Part shown: piece by piece, positions 26,143 through 34,954 of the stretch
How the letters are laid out: each line of letters opens with the position of its first letter
Numbering within the stretch: position 1 is the first letter of the stretch
NCBI RefSeq assembly: GCF_014640435.1
Contig: NZ_BMGY01000011.1
Coordinates: 51,856 to 115,855, forward strand
Reading direction: 5' to 3'
Length of the DNA stretch: 64,000 bases
From: Hymenobacter frigidus
Lineage (GTDB): Bacteria; Bacteroidota; Bacteroidia; Cytophagales; Hymenobacteraceae
The notes under the pieces: generated by a model
Told to the model about the DNA's origin: nothing
The model's database searches: none
What the model saw: only the letters and a program-made list of their open reading frames with translations
Made by a program: the position numbers and the translations under genes

Positions 26143-28335
26143 TTACTCGCCCGGATGGTACGTTTTTTCGGCGTGCGCCTTCACGTCTTCCGGGTAAAAG
26201 CGCACTTCCTTAAACTGGCCCTTGCAATATAGAGCGGCCTGGTCGGTGAAGTGCGGGGTGCCGGGCCGGCTGCTCTGCCCACCCGTCATCACGGAGCGGG
26301 CCACGATGCGCGGGCCGAAATCGACCACGGCCACGAAGCTGTTGCCGATGTCGCCGTAGCGCTTTTTGGTGCCCGGGTAAGCCTGCGCCTTGAACGAAGC
26401 CAGCGAGCCCCAGTTGGCCGACGTGAAGGCCACCGGTAGGCTAGGCTGCTGGTCGTCGTAGGTTTCCGCCACGCGGCCGGTGAGGCGCTGGAAGCGGTTG
26501 ACTTCACCCCAAGGCATCTTCCAGGTGCCGAAGTCGCGGGTGAGGTCGTCGAGGGTTTCGGCCAAGGTGGCGATTTTTTCCTGCGGTGTGGTGCTGCTCA
26601 TTGCAAAACGGGTGAAGGCGATGTAGTCGAGCTGAGGCTGGGCGGCCGGCACGCGGGCGCGAACCAGGGCCTGAATCCGCTCGGCCCAGTAGATGGCCAC
26701 CGTTTGGGCCACCGAGGTTTGGCTGTAGCCGCGGTTCCAGGCGCGCAGCAGCCCGACGGCTTCGGCCACGGCTGGGGTCGCCTTTTCGGCCGCGGTGGGC
26801 TGGTAGGCGGCCAGCAGCGGTGGCAGCAGGTCGTCGAAGGCGGTGAGGTGCGGGTCGTTGGCGGCCGCAACCAGGGTGTCGAGGGTGAAGCTGGCTTTGC
26901 TGCCGAGCACGCGTGCAGCGTTGAGGCCGCGGTAGTTTTCGGCATCGGGGGCCATGTAGGCGGGGTATTTGGCGGCGGCCGGGCTGCTGGAACCGGACAC
27001 GGTGAAGGGCGTGGAATTGCAATTCTGGATGAAGCCACTGGCCGGGTTGTGTACCTGCACCAGCTCGTTCACCCCGTGAAAGCCCTGCCACTCGGTGGCC
27101 GAGGTGCTGCCGTCCACGGGCTGGTTCCAGTCGAACTTGGGGCTGCGCTTGGGCATGTAGTTGCCGTGCCAATAGGCCGTATTGCCCTTGGTATCGGCAA
27201 ATACGGTGTTGTTCGAGGCGTTGCCGTTCAGCTTCATTACCTCCTGAAAGCTGGGGTAGTCCCGGGCCTTGGTGCGCAGGTAGGACTGCCGCAACGCCGC
27301 GAGGGGCTCGTTCATCATGCGCACGGCTACCCATTGCGTCTCGGATTTCTGGCCCACCACAGGGCCGTGGTGGGTGCGGTAGGTGGTGAACTCCTTGCGC
27401 AGCAGCTGGCCGCCTTCTTTGTAGGGCAGCGACACTTTTTGCACCACCACGGGGCGTAGCTTGCCGTCGTATTTGTAGTAAAATGCGCCGCCTTTTTTCT
27501 CGATGGTTTCGAGGTACTCGTCCATCGAGTCGGCGCTGCTGGAAGTGTGCATCCAGCCGCAGTGCTGGTTGAAGCCCTGGTAGACAAAAAACTGGCCCCA
27601 GGTCACGGCGCCGTAGGCATTCAGGCCCTGCTCGCTCACCATCTGCACCTCGGAACGGAAGTAGAACGACGTGTGCGGGTTGATGAGCAGCAAGGCGTGG
27701 CCGTTGGCGCTTTTGCCCGGCCCAACGGCAAAGCCATTCGACCCAATCTCGTCCCGGTCCTTGCGCCCGGCGTCGGCATCAATCCAGGAGCTGGACTTTT
27801 TCTGTCCGTAAAACGACTTTAGCCGGCCCACCGATACTACGCTGATGTTGCCGCCAATGCTGCCCTCGCTGAACATGAGCGGCATCCAGGGCTGGAAACG
27901 GCGTAGCAGCCGAGGCTGCACCGTGGGGTGAGTGGCCAGGTAATAGTTGGTGCCGTCGGCGAAGGCTTCGAGTAATTTTTTCAGGTCGGCCGGGCTTTTT
28001 TTGTAGATGGCAATTGCTTGCGTAGTATCCATAAAGAGGCGGGCGCGCAGGTCGTGGTACAACTCCTTTTCGCCCTCCACTTCGGCCAGGCGGCCGATGG
28101 CATCAAGGTAATTGGTTTCGACGCGGTTGAAATCGTCCTCGCACTGCGAGTAGAGCAGGCCGAACACTGCGTCGGCATCGGTCTTGCCATAAATATGCGG
28201 CACGCCCCAGGTATCGCGAATAATCTGGACTTGCTGGGCCTGCTGCTGCCAGCGGGCCACTTCTGCTTTGGTGAATTTTTGCGCCTGGGTAGTCAGCGCC
28301 AGCAGGCACAGAAGGAGCGATAGGGAATGCCGCAT
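26143..28335 (-). CDS. Penicillin acylase family hydrolase
   Basis: A 730-residue Ntn hydrolase with a signal peptide (MRHSLSLLLCLLALTTQAQ). The alpha part covers about residues 20-194; the predicted self-cleavage site is before the Ser of GSNGFAVG near residue 196, which becomes the N-terminal nucleophile of the beta chain. LLLINPHTSF near 215 and later NGNASNNTVF are conserved in penicillin and acyl-homoserine-lactone acylases. It hydrolyses amide bonds of acylated substrates in the periplasm. The start at 28335 is chosen for the signal peptide. Natural substrate cannot be inferred. Confidence 0.9.
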   Translation of the reverse strand: MRHSLSLLLCLLALTTQAQKFTKAEVARWQQQAQQVQIIRDTWGVPHIYGKTDADAVFGLLYSQCEDDFNRVETNYLDAIGRLAEVEGEKELYHDLRARLFMDTTQAIAIYKKSPADLKKLLEAFADGTNYYLATHPTVQPRLLRRFQPWMPLMFSEGSIGGNISVVSVGRLKSFYGQKKSSSWIDADAGRKDRDEIGSNGFAVGPGKSANGHALLLINPHTSFYFRSEVQMVSEQGLNAYGAVTWGQFFVYQGFNQHCGWMHTSSSADSMDEYLETIEKKGGAFYYKYDGKLRPVVVQKVSLPYKEGGQLLRKEFTTYRTHHGPVVGQKSETQWVAVRMMNEPLAALRQSYLRTKARDYPSFQEVMKLNGNASNNTVFADTKGNTAYWHGNYMPKRSPKFDWNQPVDGSTSATEWQGFHGVNELVQVHNPASGFIQNCNSTPFTVSGSSSPAAAKYPAYMAPDAENYRGLNAARVLGSKASFTLDTLVAAANDPHLTAFDDLLPPLLAAYQPTAAEKATPAVAEAVGLLRAWNRGYSQTSVAQTVAIYWAERIQALVRARVPAAQPQLDYIAFTRFAMSSTTPQEKIATLAETLDDLTRDFGTWKMPWGEVNRFQRLTGRVAETYDDQQPSLPVAFTSANWGSLASFKAQAYPGTKKRYGDIGNSFVAVVDFGPRIVARSVMTGGQSSRPGTPHFTDQAALYCKGQFKEVRFYPEDVKAHAEKTYHPGE

Positions 28336-28377
28336 AGTAGCCGGGTTAATTAAAATGTCAACCCAAAGAAAACGAAA

Positions 28378-28403
28378 AAGCCCCGACCAAAAGGTTCGGG
28401 GCT
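28378..28403 (-). terminator. Terminator after the IscA/ErpA gene
   Basis: On the minus strand AGCCCCGAACC and GGTCGGGGCT pair around TTTT and are followed by TTTTTCGTTTTC. It lies 33 bases after the IscA-type stop and before the acylase start, so the two genes are separate transcripts. Confidence 0.75.
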
Positions 28404-28435
28404 CACAAATCAGTGACGCAAAATGCTGGCGGGTA

Positions 28436-28783
28436 CTAGGCCGAGAACGACGAGCCGCAGCCGCAGGTGCTTTTGGCCTGGGGGTTGTTGAATACAAAGC
28501 CGCGGGCGTTGAGGCCATCTTGAAAGTCAACTTCCATGCCCAGCACGTACATGGCGTGCTTTTTATCCATAATGAGCTTGAGGCCATCGAGGTCGTAGGT
28601 TTCGTCGGCATCCTTGGCTTTGTCGAAGCCGAGCAGGTAGCTCATGCCCGAGCAGCCGCCGCCCTGCACACCAATGCGCAGGCCGTAATCGGCCGGGACG
28701 TTTTTTTCCTGGATGATGTTTTTCACCTCCACTACGGCGCGGTCGGTAAGGGTAATGGGGGCGAGGGTGGCAACAGAAGCCAT
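28436..28783 (-). CDS. A-type iron-sulfur carrier, IscA/ErpA-like
   Basis: A 115-residue HesB/IscA protein that carries Fe-S clusters to client enzymes. The three cluster cysteines are C44 (GGGCSGMSY) and C107/C109 (STCGCGSS) and are all present. Length and the run VEVKNIIQEKN fit the family. It stands alone without suf or isc genes nearby, as is common for ErpA-type proteins. Distinction between IscA, SufA and ErpA cannot be made from the sequence alone. Confidence 0.92.
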   Translation of the reverse strand: MASVATLAPITLTDRAVVEVKNIIQEKNVPADYGLRIGVQGGGCSGMSYLLGFDKAKDADETYDLDGLKLIMDKKHAMYVLGMEVDFQDGLNARGFVFNNPQAKSTCGCGSSFSA

Positions 28784-28985
28784 AATGTAATGACGGTTTA
28801 AAGCGAGAGGGATGCAAAGATACAGCAGCTACCGGAGTAGCTCGCGACGCCGCTATCAGGGAGCAAACAGCAGTTGGGGGCCGGCGGTTCACGGCGTAAA
28901 TTTGCCCGAAGTGCGGTAAGCTTTTGCTTGCCGCCGATACCATGACAACTACCCGTTAACTGGTCAGCGAAAGCCTGCCTTCTAA

Positions 28986-29522
28986 ATGGATTCGACTACC
29001 TATTTCTTCGACCTGCTCAAGATTACCCTGCCCGCGCTCATCGTGGCTGGGGCCATCTACCTGCTGTTCCGGCAGTTTCTGGACCGGGAGCAACAGCGCC
29101 GCCTGATTGAAATGCGCTTAGAAAGCAGCAAAGCCACACTGCCGCTGCGCCTGCAGGCCTACGAGCGCATCGTGCTGTTTCTGGAGCGCATTTCGCCCAA
29201 CAACATCCTCGTGCGTCTGAGCAGCGCCGGCTCCACCGCGCCCGATTTTCACCGCTTGTTGCAACAGGAAATCCGGGCCGAATACGAGCATAATCTCTCG
29301 CAGCAGCTCTACATTTCGGGCGATGCCTGGACGTTGGTAAAAGAGGCCAAGGAAAACGTGCTGACCATGGTTAACCGCGCTTTCCACGGCCTGCCCAACC
29401 CCGGTCAGGCGCGCGGCACCGAGCTAGCCAAGCGCATTCTCGAAGGCCTGATGCTGGACGGGGCCGAGCCCACCGCGCAGGCGCTGGCCGTGGTGAAGAA
29501 CGAGGCCGCCGGGCTGTTTTAA
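28986..29522 (+). CDS. Single-pass membrane protein of a Bacteroidota family
   Basis: A 178-residue protein with one membrane helix at residues 11-28 and a helical cytoplasmic part. LRLQAYERIVLFLERISPNN near residue 55 and EIRAEYEHNLSQQLYIS near 95 look like a conserved core, which I believe is an uncharacterised Bacteroidota-wide family. No catalytic motif. It converges with bshA, ending 35 bases from its stop. The function is unknown. Confidence 0.78.
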   Translation: MDSTTYFFDLLKITLPALIVAGAIYLLFRQFLDREQQRRLIEMRLESSKATLPLRLQAYERIVLFLERISPNNILVRLSSAGSTAPDFHRLLQQEIRAEYEHNLSQQLYISGDAWTLVKEAKENVLTMVNRAFHGLPNPGQARGTELAKRILEGLMLDGAEPTAQALAVVKNEAAGLF

Positions 29523-29556
29523 GGTAGTGGGTGCGCCTTGCAATGACAAAGGGCGC

Positions 29557-30693
29557 TTACACGGCCACTGCCACTGCTTCAATAGCGCGCCTGTAGCATT
29601 CCTCGTAGCGTGGCACAATGTATTCTACGTCAAACTCCTCGGCGCGGGCGCGGGCGGCGGCTTTGAAGCGGGGTAGGTTCGCATCGTCCAGTACGTAGAG
29701 GGCATTTTTCACCATGTCGGCCACGTCCCCGATTTCGCTCAGCATCCCGGTTACACCGTGCACGTTGAGCTCGGGGATGCCGCCGGCGTTGGTGCTCACC
29801 ACGGGCACCTCGCAGGCCATGGCTTCGAGGGCGGCGAGGCCGAAGCTCTCATTTTCCGAAGGCATCAGGAACAAGTCGCCCACGCTGAGCACTTCCTCCA
29901 CGGCTTCGAGCTTGCCCAGGAAGCGCAGGTCGCGGTGCACGTCGAGGTCGCGGGCCATTTTCTCCATGCGGTTGCGGTCGGGGCCGTCGCCCACCAGCAA
30001 CAGCTTGGCCGGAATCTGCTCCCGCACGCCCACGAAAATGCGCAGCACGTCTTCCACCCGTTTCACGGTGCGGAAGTTGCTGGTATGAATGAGCAGCTTC
30101 TCGCCCTCGGGGGCAATAGCAGCCCGGAAATGGCTTTTTTCCTGCTTTTTGAAGCGGTTCAGGTCGATGAAGTTGGGAATGACAGTGATGTCCTTCTCGA
30201 TGGCAAAGTACTGGTAAGTTTCGCGCCGCAAGTCATCCGAAACCGACGTTACGCCGTCGCTCTGGTTGATGCTGAACGTAACCACCGGCTCGAAGCTGGC
30301 ATCCTTGCCCACCAGGGTAATATCGGTGCCGTGCAGCGTGGTCACCACCGGAATCTGGATGCCGCGGGCACGCAAAATCTGCTTGGCCATGTAGGCCGCC
30401 GAGGCGTGCGGAATGGCGTAGTGCACGTGCAACACGTCGAGCTTCTCGTTCTGCACGATGTCGACCATCTTGCTGGTCAGCGCCAGCTCGTAGGGCGGAA
30501 ACTGGAAAAGCGGGTACGCCGGCACATATACCTCGTGATAAAAGAGGTTTTCGTTGAAGAAATCGAGCCGTACGGGCTGGCTGTAGGTGATGAAATGCAC
30601 GCGGTGGCCACGTTGGGCCAGGGCCTTGCCCAGTTCCGTGGCCACCACGCCAGAGCCGCCAAACGTGGGGTAACAAACGATACCGATATTCAT
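29557..30693 (-). CDS. bshA: N-acetyl-alpha-D-glucosaminyl L-malate synthase
   Basis: A 378-residue GT4 enzyme that joins GlcNAc from UDP-GlcNAc to L-malate, the first step of bacillithiol synthesis. The start MNIGIVCYPTFGGSGVVATE is the family signature; the longer frame upstream is discarded. THLHGTDITLVG-like text (TTLHGTDITLVG, near residue 120), TSNFRTVKRVEDV near 208 and SENESFGLAALEAMACEVPV near 288 match BshA and GT4 donor sites. bshB and bshC are not in the window. Monocistronic by appearance. Confidence 0.92.
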   Translation of the reverse strand: MNIGIVCYPTFGGSGVVATELGKALAQRGHRVHFITYSQPVRLDFFNENLFYHEVYVPAYPLFQFPPYELALTSKMVDIVQNEKLDVLHVHYAIPHASAAYMAKQILRARGIQIPVVTTLHGTDITLVGKDASFEPVVTFSINQSDGVTSVSDDLRRETYQYFAIEKDITVIPNFIDLNRFKKQEKSHFRAAIAPEGEKLLIHTSNFRTVKRVEDVLRIFVGVREQIPAKLLLVGDGPDRNRMEKMARDLDVHRDLRFLGKLEAVEEVLSVGDLFLMPSENESFGLAALEAMACEVPVVSTNAGGIPELNVHGVTGMLSEIGDVADMVKNALYVLDDANLPRFKAAARARAEEFDVEYIVPRYEECYRRAIEAVAVAV

Positions 30694-30872
30694 AAAGGAA
30701 GTAACGCGAAAAGCTGCCGCGCGTTCTGCGTAACCGGAATTGGTCAGCGATGTTGGCGCCGGAGCAGTATTCTTGCTAAATACAACGCAAGCGCAACATC
30801 GTTGCGCGGTGCCATCCATTGGAATCTGCGCACATGCAATTCAGTAGGCCCCTGATTAATTGCTTGACGGGA

Positions 30873-31598
30873 CTACAGCTTGAAAAAATAAGTGCCCGTC
30901 AACTGCACCACGCGGTTGTAAGCGGCATCCTGGTAGAAGTTGTGCCCGTGGTCGTAGACCTGGTCAGCACTGTTCTGGTGCAGGTTCCGTAGCCCCAGGC
31001 TGCAGCCGAGTTGCACCTGAACCGGGCCTCGCCGGTAGCCAATCCCAAAATTAACGCCCGCATCCAGGCGGCGGTTATTGGAATCGGGGCCATAAGCTAC
31101 CTTTTCGTCAGTGCTTTGGGAGGCAAATCGGACAAAGGGCGAAAAGCCTGAGATGGTGCCGCGCTGCCGGCCGCCTACACCCAGCGCCACATAGGGCCCC
31201 GCGAACACCTGGAAGCCGTGCAGGGTGTACACCACGTTCACCGGCAACTCCAACCAGTTGTAGCGGTTGACCGTGGACATTGCTGTGCCACTCATGCCTG
31301 CGACACCACTAACATAAGTAGCGGCACTAAACTGCTCACCTTTTTGCGAAAATACCAGGGCTGGCTGCAACGCAAACCGACGAAAGGCCACCTCCAGCAC
31401 CGCGCCCGCCTGCCAGGCGTAAATAGCCGACTTGCTGGCCGAATAATAATACTGGGAGCTTGGGGAAGTACTGGCCGGCTCTACCGTGGAAGTGGCCCGA
31501 TTGAGGCCGCCACGCAGGCCCAGCCGGAAAGTGGGTTGGGCCGCAGCGGAAGCGGCACTCAGCAGCACAGTAAAAAGCAAAAGGTAAAAGCGAGCCAT
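30873..31598 (-). CDS. Outer-membrane beta-barrel protein, PorT-like
   Basis: A 241-residue protein with signal peptide (to AAAQP, about residue 21). The mature part alternates hydrophobic and polar residues in beta strands, contains GLRGGLNRA at the start and YNWLELPVNVVYTLHGFQVFAGPYVALGVGG in the middle and ends in a terminal Leu after aromatic YFFKL, as in outer-membrane barrels of the PorT/OMP_b-brl_2 class. It follows bshA on the same strand after a 179-base gap and precedes the GH3 fusion gene. Ligand unknown. Confidence 0.8.
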   Translation of the reverse strand: MARFYLLLFTVLLSAASAAAQPTFRLGLRGGLNRATSTVEPASTSPSSQYYYSASKSAIYAWQAGAVLEVAFRRFALQPALVFSQKGEQFSAATYVSGVAGMSGTAMSTVNRYNWLELPVNVVYTLHGFQVFAGPYVALGVGGRQRGTISGFSPFVRFASQSTDEKVAYGPDSNNRRLDAGVNFGIGYRRGPVQVQLGCSLGLRNLHQNSADQVYDHGHNFYQDAAYNRVVQLTGTYFFKL

Positions 31599-31664
31599 CG
31601 GGAAAGACGATTAGGTGAACAATGCCACTCTGACCGCCCGTCCCGCCTGAACGTTGCGCGGGGC

Positions 31665-34634
31665 TTATTCTTTTAGCTTCCCCGCCGCCAACGACTTGTA
31701 AATCACCTCCTGAATCCGCGTGCGGATATTGTATTGGCGCAGCTTGTTGTTGCCGGCATCGGGGTACACGCGGTTGGAGAGGAAGATGTAGAGGATGCCG
31801 TTATCGGGGTCCATCCACACGCAGGTGCCCGTGAAGCCGGTGTGGCCAAAGGTGCTGGCCGGTGCCAAGTTGCTGGTGGGGCCGGTGGGCTTGCTGGGGT
31901 CGCCGTGGTCCCAGCCCAGGCCGCGACGGCTGCCACCACCCTGCGGGCGGGCAAATTCGGTCACGACAGCCGACTGGAAGTAGCGGGTGCCGCCGTAGCG
32001 GCCGTTTTGCAGGTTCATCTGCATCAGCACGGCCAGGTCGTTGGCGGTGGCAAATAGGCCAGCGTGGCCACCCACGCCACCGACCAGGGCCGCGGTTTGG
32101 TCGTGCACCGTGCCTTGCAACTGCTCCCGGCGATAGTACGTGTCGTTTTCGGTAGGGGCAATGCAGCTTTTGGGAAAGCGCTGCAACGGGTTATACGTCA
32201 TACTGCCCAGGCCCAGTGGACGGTAAAAATTGTCCTGCAGAAAGTTCTCGATGGGTTGCTTAAGAATTTTCTCGCACACCCGCTTCATCACCATAAAACT
32301 CAGGTCCGAATACTCAGTGGGGTACTTGCCCTTGATTTTGGGCAGCAGGCTGGAGCGCATCGTCCAGGCCCACACCGAGTCATCGGCGGCTTTCGTGCTG
32401 TACTCGCCGGGCACCACCTCGTTAGGGAAATTATCAGAGCGAGTGCTGGCGTAGAAAGTCGGCTTCAAACCATTGCTGTTAATGGTGCGCTCCCAGGTAG
32501 GAATGCCCGGCTTGAGGCCAGCCTGGTGCAGCAGCACATCGCGAATGGTCATGTCGCGCTTGTTGGTACGGGCCAATTCAGGCAGGTAAGTAGCCACTTT
32601 TTCCTCCAGGTTCAACCGGTTCTGGTCTTTGAGGTACATCACGGCCTGGAGGGTGCCGGCCACTTTGGTCACCGAGGCCAAGTCGTAGAGCGTGTTGCTG
32701 GTTACGGGTTGGCTCTGGTCGTAGGTGCAATAGCCGTAGCTCTGGTCGAACACCACGGTGCCGTTTTTCGCCACCAGCACCTGGCAGCCGGGGGCGGCGG
32801 CGTAGGTCTGGCTCTCCAGGGCAATGTTGTCAATCTGGGCCAGTACGCGGGAACTCAGGCCTTCGCTTTCGGGGGTGGCGTAGCGCAGGCGGTGCAGGTC
32901 GAGCGTAGCCAAGCCATCGCTCACCTTCATGTTGGGCGACACCGTGACCGGCAGCTTGCCCCGCGCCGGCAACGCGCCAAATAGTACCTGTGGCACCACC
33001 AGCTGCGCCGCGTAATGGTCTTCGTAGCCGCAAACCAGGGTACGGGCGCTTTCCAGAAACTTCAGCGAATACGCATTGCCCATGGCCACCACCACCGTTT
33101 TGAGGCGGGGATTGGCTTCGAGCTGCTTGATGAATTTCAGCGCCCCATCGCCCAGGCCGTAGTTGTGGCTGGGCGTGTTATTCATGTTGTGCAGGCTCAC
33201 CACCACCACGTTGTAGCCCTGCAGGCGGCTGCTGATGCGGGCAAATGTGCTGTCGTCGGCGTAGCGGTTGGGTACGGCGTACACCGGCCCAGGCTGGTAT
33301 TTGTTGAAGATGGTCGCGTACGGTCCCTCAGCCTGGGTACCAATGGTAATGGCCGCGATGCGCAGCGTATCAAGCCGCTGGAAAGGCAGGAGATTATCGT
33401 CGTTTCTAACCACCGTCACGGCATGCTCAAAAATATTCTGAGCCAGCACTTTCGTGTCGGGCGTATTCAGGCTGTCGCGCAGAGTCGCCAGGTTGGTCGG
33501 CTTGTAGTCGGCCAGTCCCGCCCAATACTTGGCCCGCAGAATCTTACGAATGCGCAGGTCCAAATCTTCCTGCTTCAGCTTGCCCGCCGCCACGGCCTCC
33601 CGAATGCGGAGCAGGGCCGACGGCACGTCTTCCGAAAACAGCAGCACGTCGTTGCCAGCCGCCAGCGCCATGGCATCCAGTTCGCCGTCTTTGTACAGCC
33701 GGCTCACGCTCTTCATATTCAGCGCGTCGGTGAATACAAGGCCTTTAAAGCCCATCTTGTCCTTCAGCAAATCCGTCACCAACGCGTGCGACAGCGTGGT
33801 GGTCTTAGCATTAGTCGTGTCGAAAAGCGGCATGTATAGGTGGGCCACAATCACGCCCATCACCCCTGCCTCAAACGACTGCTGGAAGGGCACCAAGTCC
33901 ACTTTCGTGAGCCGGGCCATGTCGGTGTTGATGACCGGCAGCGACACGTGCGAGTCGGTGTCGGTATCGCCGTGGCCGGGGAAGTGCTTGGCCACCGCCA
34001 TCACGCGGCTATCCTGCAGGCCCTTGATGTATTGGATGCCGAGCTTGCCCACCTGCACCTGGTCCTCGCCAAACGAGCGGTTGCCAATCACCGGGTTGCC
34101 GGGGTTGGAGTTCACATCGAGCACCGGCGCAAAGTCGACGTGCACGCCCAGCGCGCGCATTTTGCGGGCGATGTTGCGGCCCATCTGGTACACGTACTTG
34201 GGGTCGTCCATGGCCCCCAGGGTCATCTGTTTGGCGAAATGCGCCGACGAGTCGAGGCGCATATCGAGGCCCCATTCGGCGTCCATGGCAATGAGCAGGG
34301 GCACCTTGGCGGCGGCCTGCAAGCGGTTGGTCATGAGGGCTTGCCGCTTGGGGCCGCCCTGCATAAACATCACCCCGCCAATGTTTTGGTTGCGCACCTG
34401 GCGCTCAATGCGCTCGACGTGGCTGCGGTCCTTGTTGGAGTAAGCGGCCACCATAAACAGTTGGCCCAGGCGCTGCTCGGGGGTGAGCGAGTTGAATACG
34501 CTGTCGACCCAGGCCACTTCGGCCGGCGAGGTCGGCATGGGGTCGGCCGGCAGTTTTTTTACTTCAGAAAACGACAGCAGCAATCCTGTGGCCAACAGCA
34601 AGGCTGCGAAGCCTAACCGGAAAGGAATGCGCAT
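31665..34634 (-). CDS. GH3 beta-N-acetylhexosaminidase fused to a serine beta-lactamase-like domain
   Basis: A 989-residue two-enzyme protein. The GH3 domain (about 45-385) carries KHFPGHG at 216-222 and the acid DSH motif after it, as in NagZ, and the nucleophile Asp of TDALNM near 303. A GH3 C-terminal domain follows (to about 575). The last 400 residues are a class C beta-lactamase-type domain with SVTK (647-650), YSDLSF near 774 and HTG near 929. The start is ATG at 34634, giving a membrane-anchor or lipoprotein-like N-terminus; an upstream TTG is rejected. It probably acts on peptidoglycan fragments at the envelope. No stop or frameshift between parts, so this is a true fusion. Confidence 0.9.
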   Translation of the reverse strand: MRIPFRLGFAALLLATGLLLSFSEVKKLPADPMPTSPAEVAWVDSVFNSLTPEQRLGQLFMVAAYSNKDRSHVERIERQVRNQNIGGVMFMQGGPKRQALMTNRLQAAAKVPLLIAMDAEWGLDMRLDSSAHFAKQMTLGAMDDPKYVYQMGRNIARKMRALGVHVDFAPVLDVNSNPGNPVIGNRSFGEDQVQVGKLGIQYIKGLQDSRVMAVAKHFPGHGDTDTDSHVSLPVINTDMARLTKVDLVPFQQSFEAGVMGVIVAHLYMPLFDTTNAKTTTLSHALVTDLLKDKMGFKGLVFTDALNMKSVSRLYKDGELDAMALAAGNDVLLFSEDVPSALLRIREAVAAGKLKQEDLDLRIRKILRAKYWAGLADYKPTNLATLRDSLNTPDTKVLAQNIFEHAVTVVRNDDNLLPFQRLDTLRIAAITIGTQAEGPYATIFNKYQPGPVYAVPNRYADDSTFARISSRLQGYNVVVVSLHNMNNTPSHNYGLGDGALKFIKQLEANPRLKTVVVAMGNAYSLKFLESARTLVCGYEDHYAAQLVVPQVLFGALPARGKLPVTVSPNMKVSDGLATLDLHRLRYATPESEGLSSRVLAQIDNIALESQTYAAAPGCQVLVAKNGTVVFDQSYGYCTYDQSQPVTSNTLYDLASVTKVAGTLQAVMYLKDQNRLNLEEKVATYLPELARTNKRDMTIRDVLLHQAGLKPGIPTWERTINSNGLKPTFYASTRSDNFPNEVVPGEYSTKAADDSVWAWTMRSSLLPKIKGKYPTEYSDLSFMVMKRVCEKILKQPIENFLQDNFYRPLGLGSMTYNPLQRFPKSCIAPTENDTYYRREQLQGTVHDQTAALVGGVGGHAGLFATANDLAVLMQMNLQNGRYGGTRYFQSAVVTEFARPQGGGSRRGLGWDHGDPSKPTGPTSNLAPASTFGHTGFTGTCVWMDPDNGILYIFLSNRVYPDAGNNKLRQYNIRTRIQEVIYKSLAAGKLKE

Positions 34635-34954
34635 CAGCCCCGTGGGGGTGGTGGGTTGGTTCAAGAGGCAAACGGGCCGCGGGGGCCGTACTTTTGTCGT
34701 GGGTAATGGCGGAACCCGCCAGCCAGGTTTGGTGGTTCCAAATGTGGCCGACGGCGGAGCAAAACAAGCACGGCGTGAGCCGTGAAAATTTGTGCCGTAA
34801 CTCCGCTATTTAGCCACAAAGCTACGCAGAAAACCCCGGCGCGGGTTTGAAACGCGGGGAGTTTCTGGTTAGTATCCGGTGCGTTTCCACTTGTTTACGT
34901 GCTGGTTAGCTCCTTGCTGCCCGCTTTTCACCCGTCGCTCCCTGACTCCAAAAG
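34635..34954. other. 320-base divergent intergenic region
   Basis: Lies between the GH3 fusion gene and mutL. A possible minus-strand -7 box TAGCTTTG is at 34824-34817, with TTTC about 24 bases upstream of it, which would give a long leader for the fusion gene. A GC-rich imperfect inverted repeat (CCCCGGCGCGGGTTT / AAACGCGGGG) is at about 34834-34860. No ORF with good coding character was found. Confidence 0.5.
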
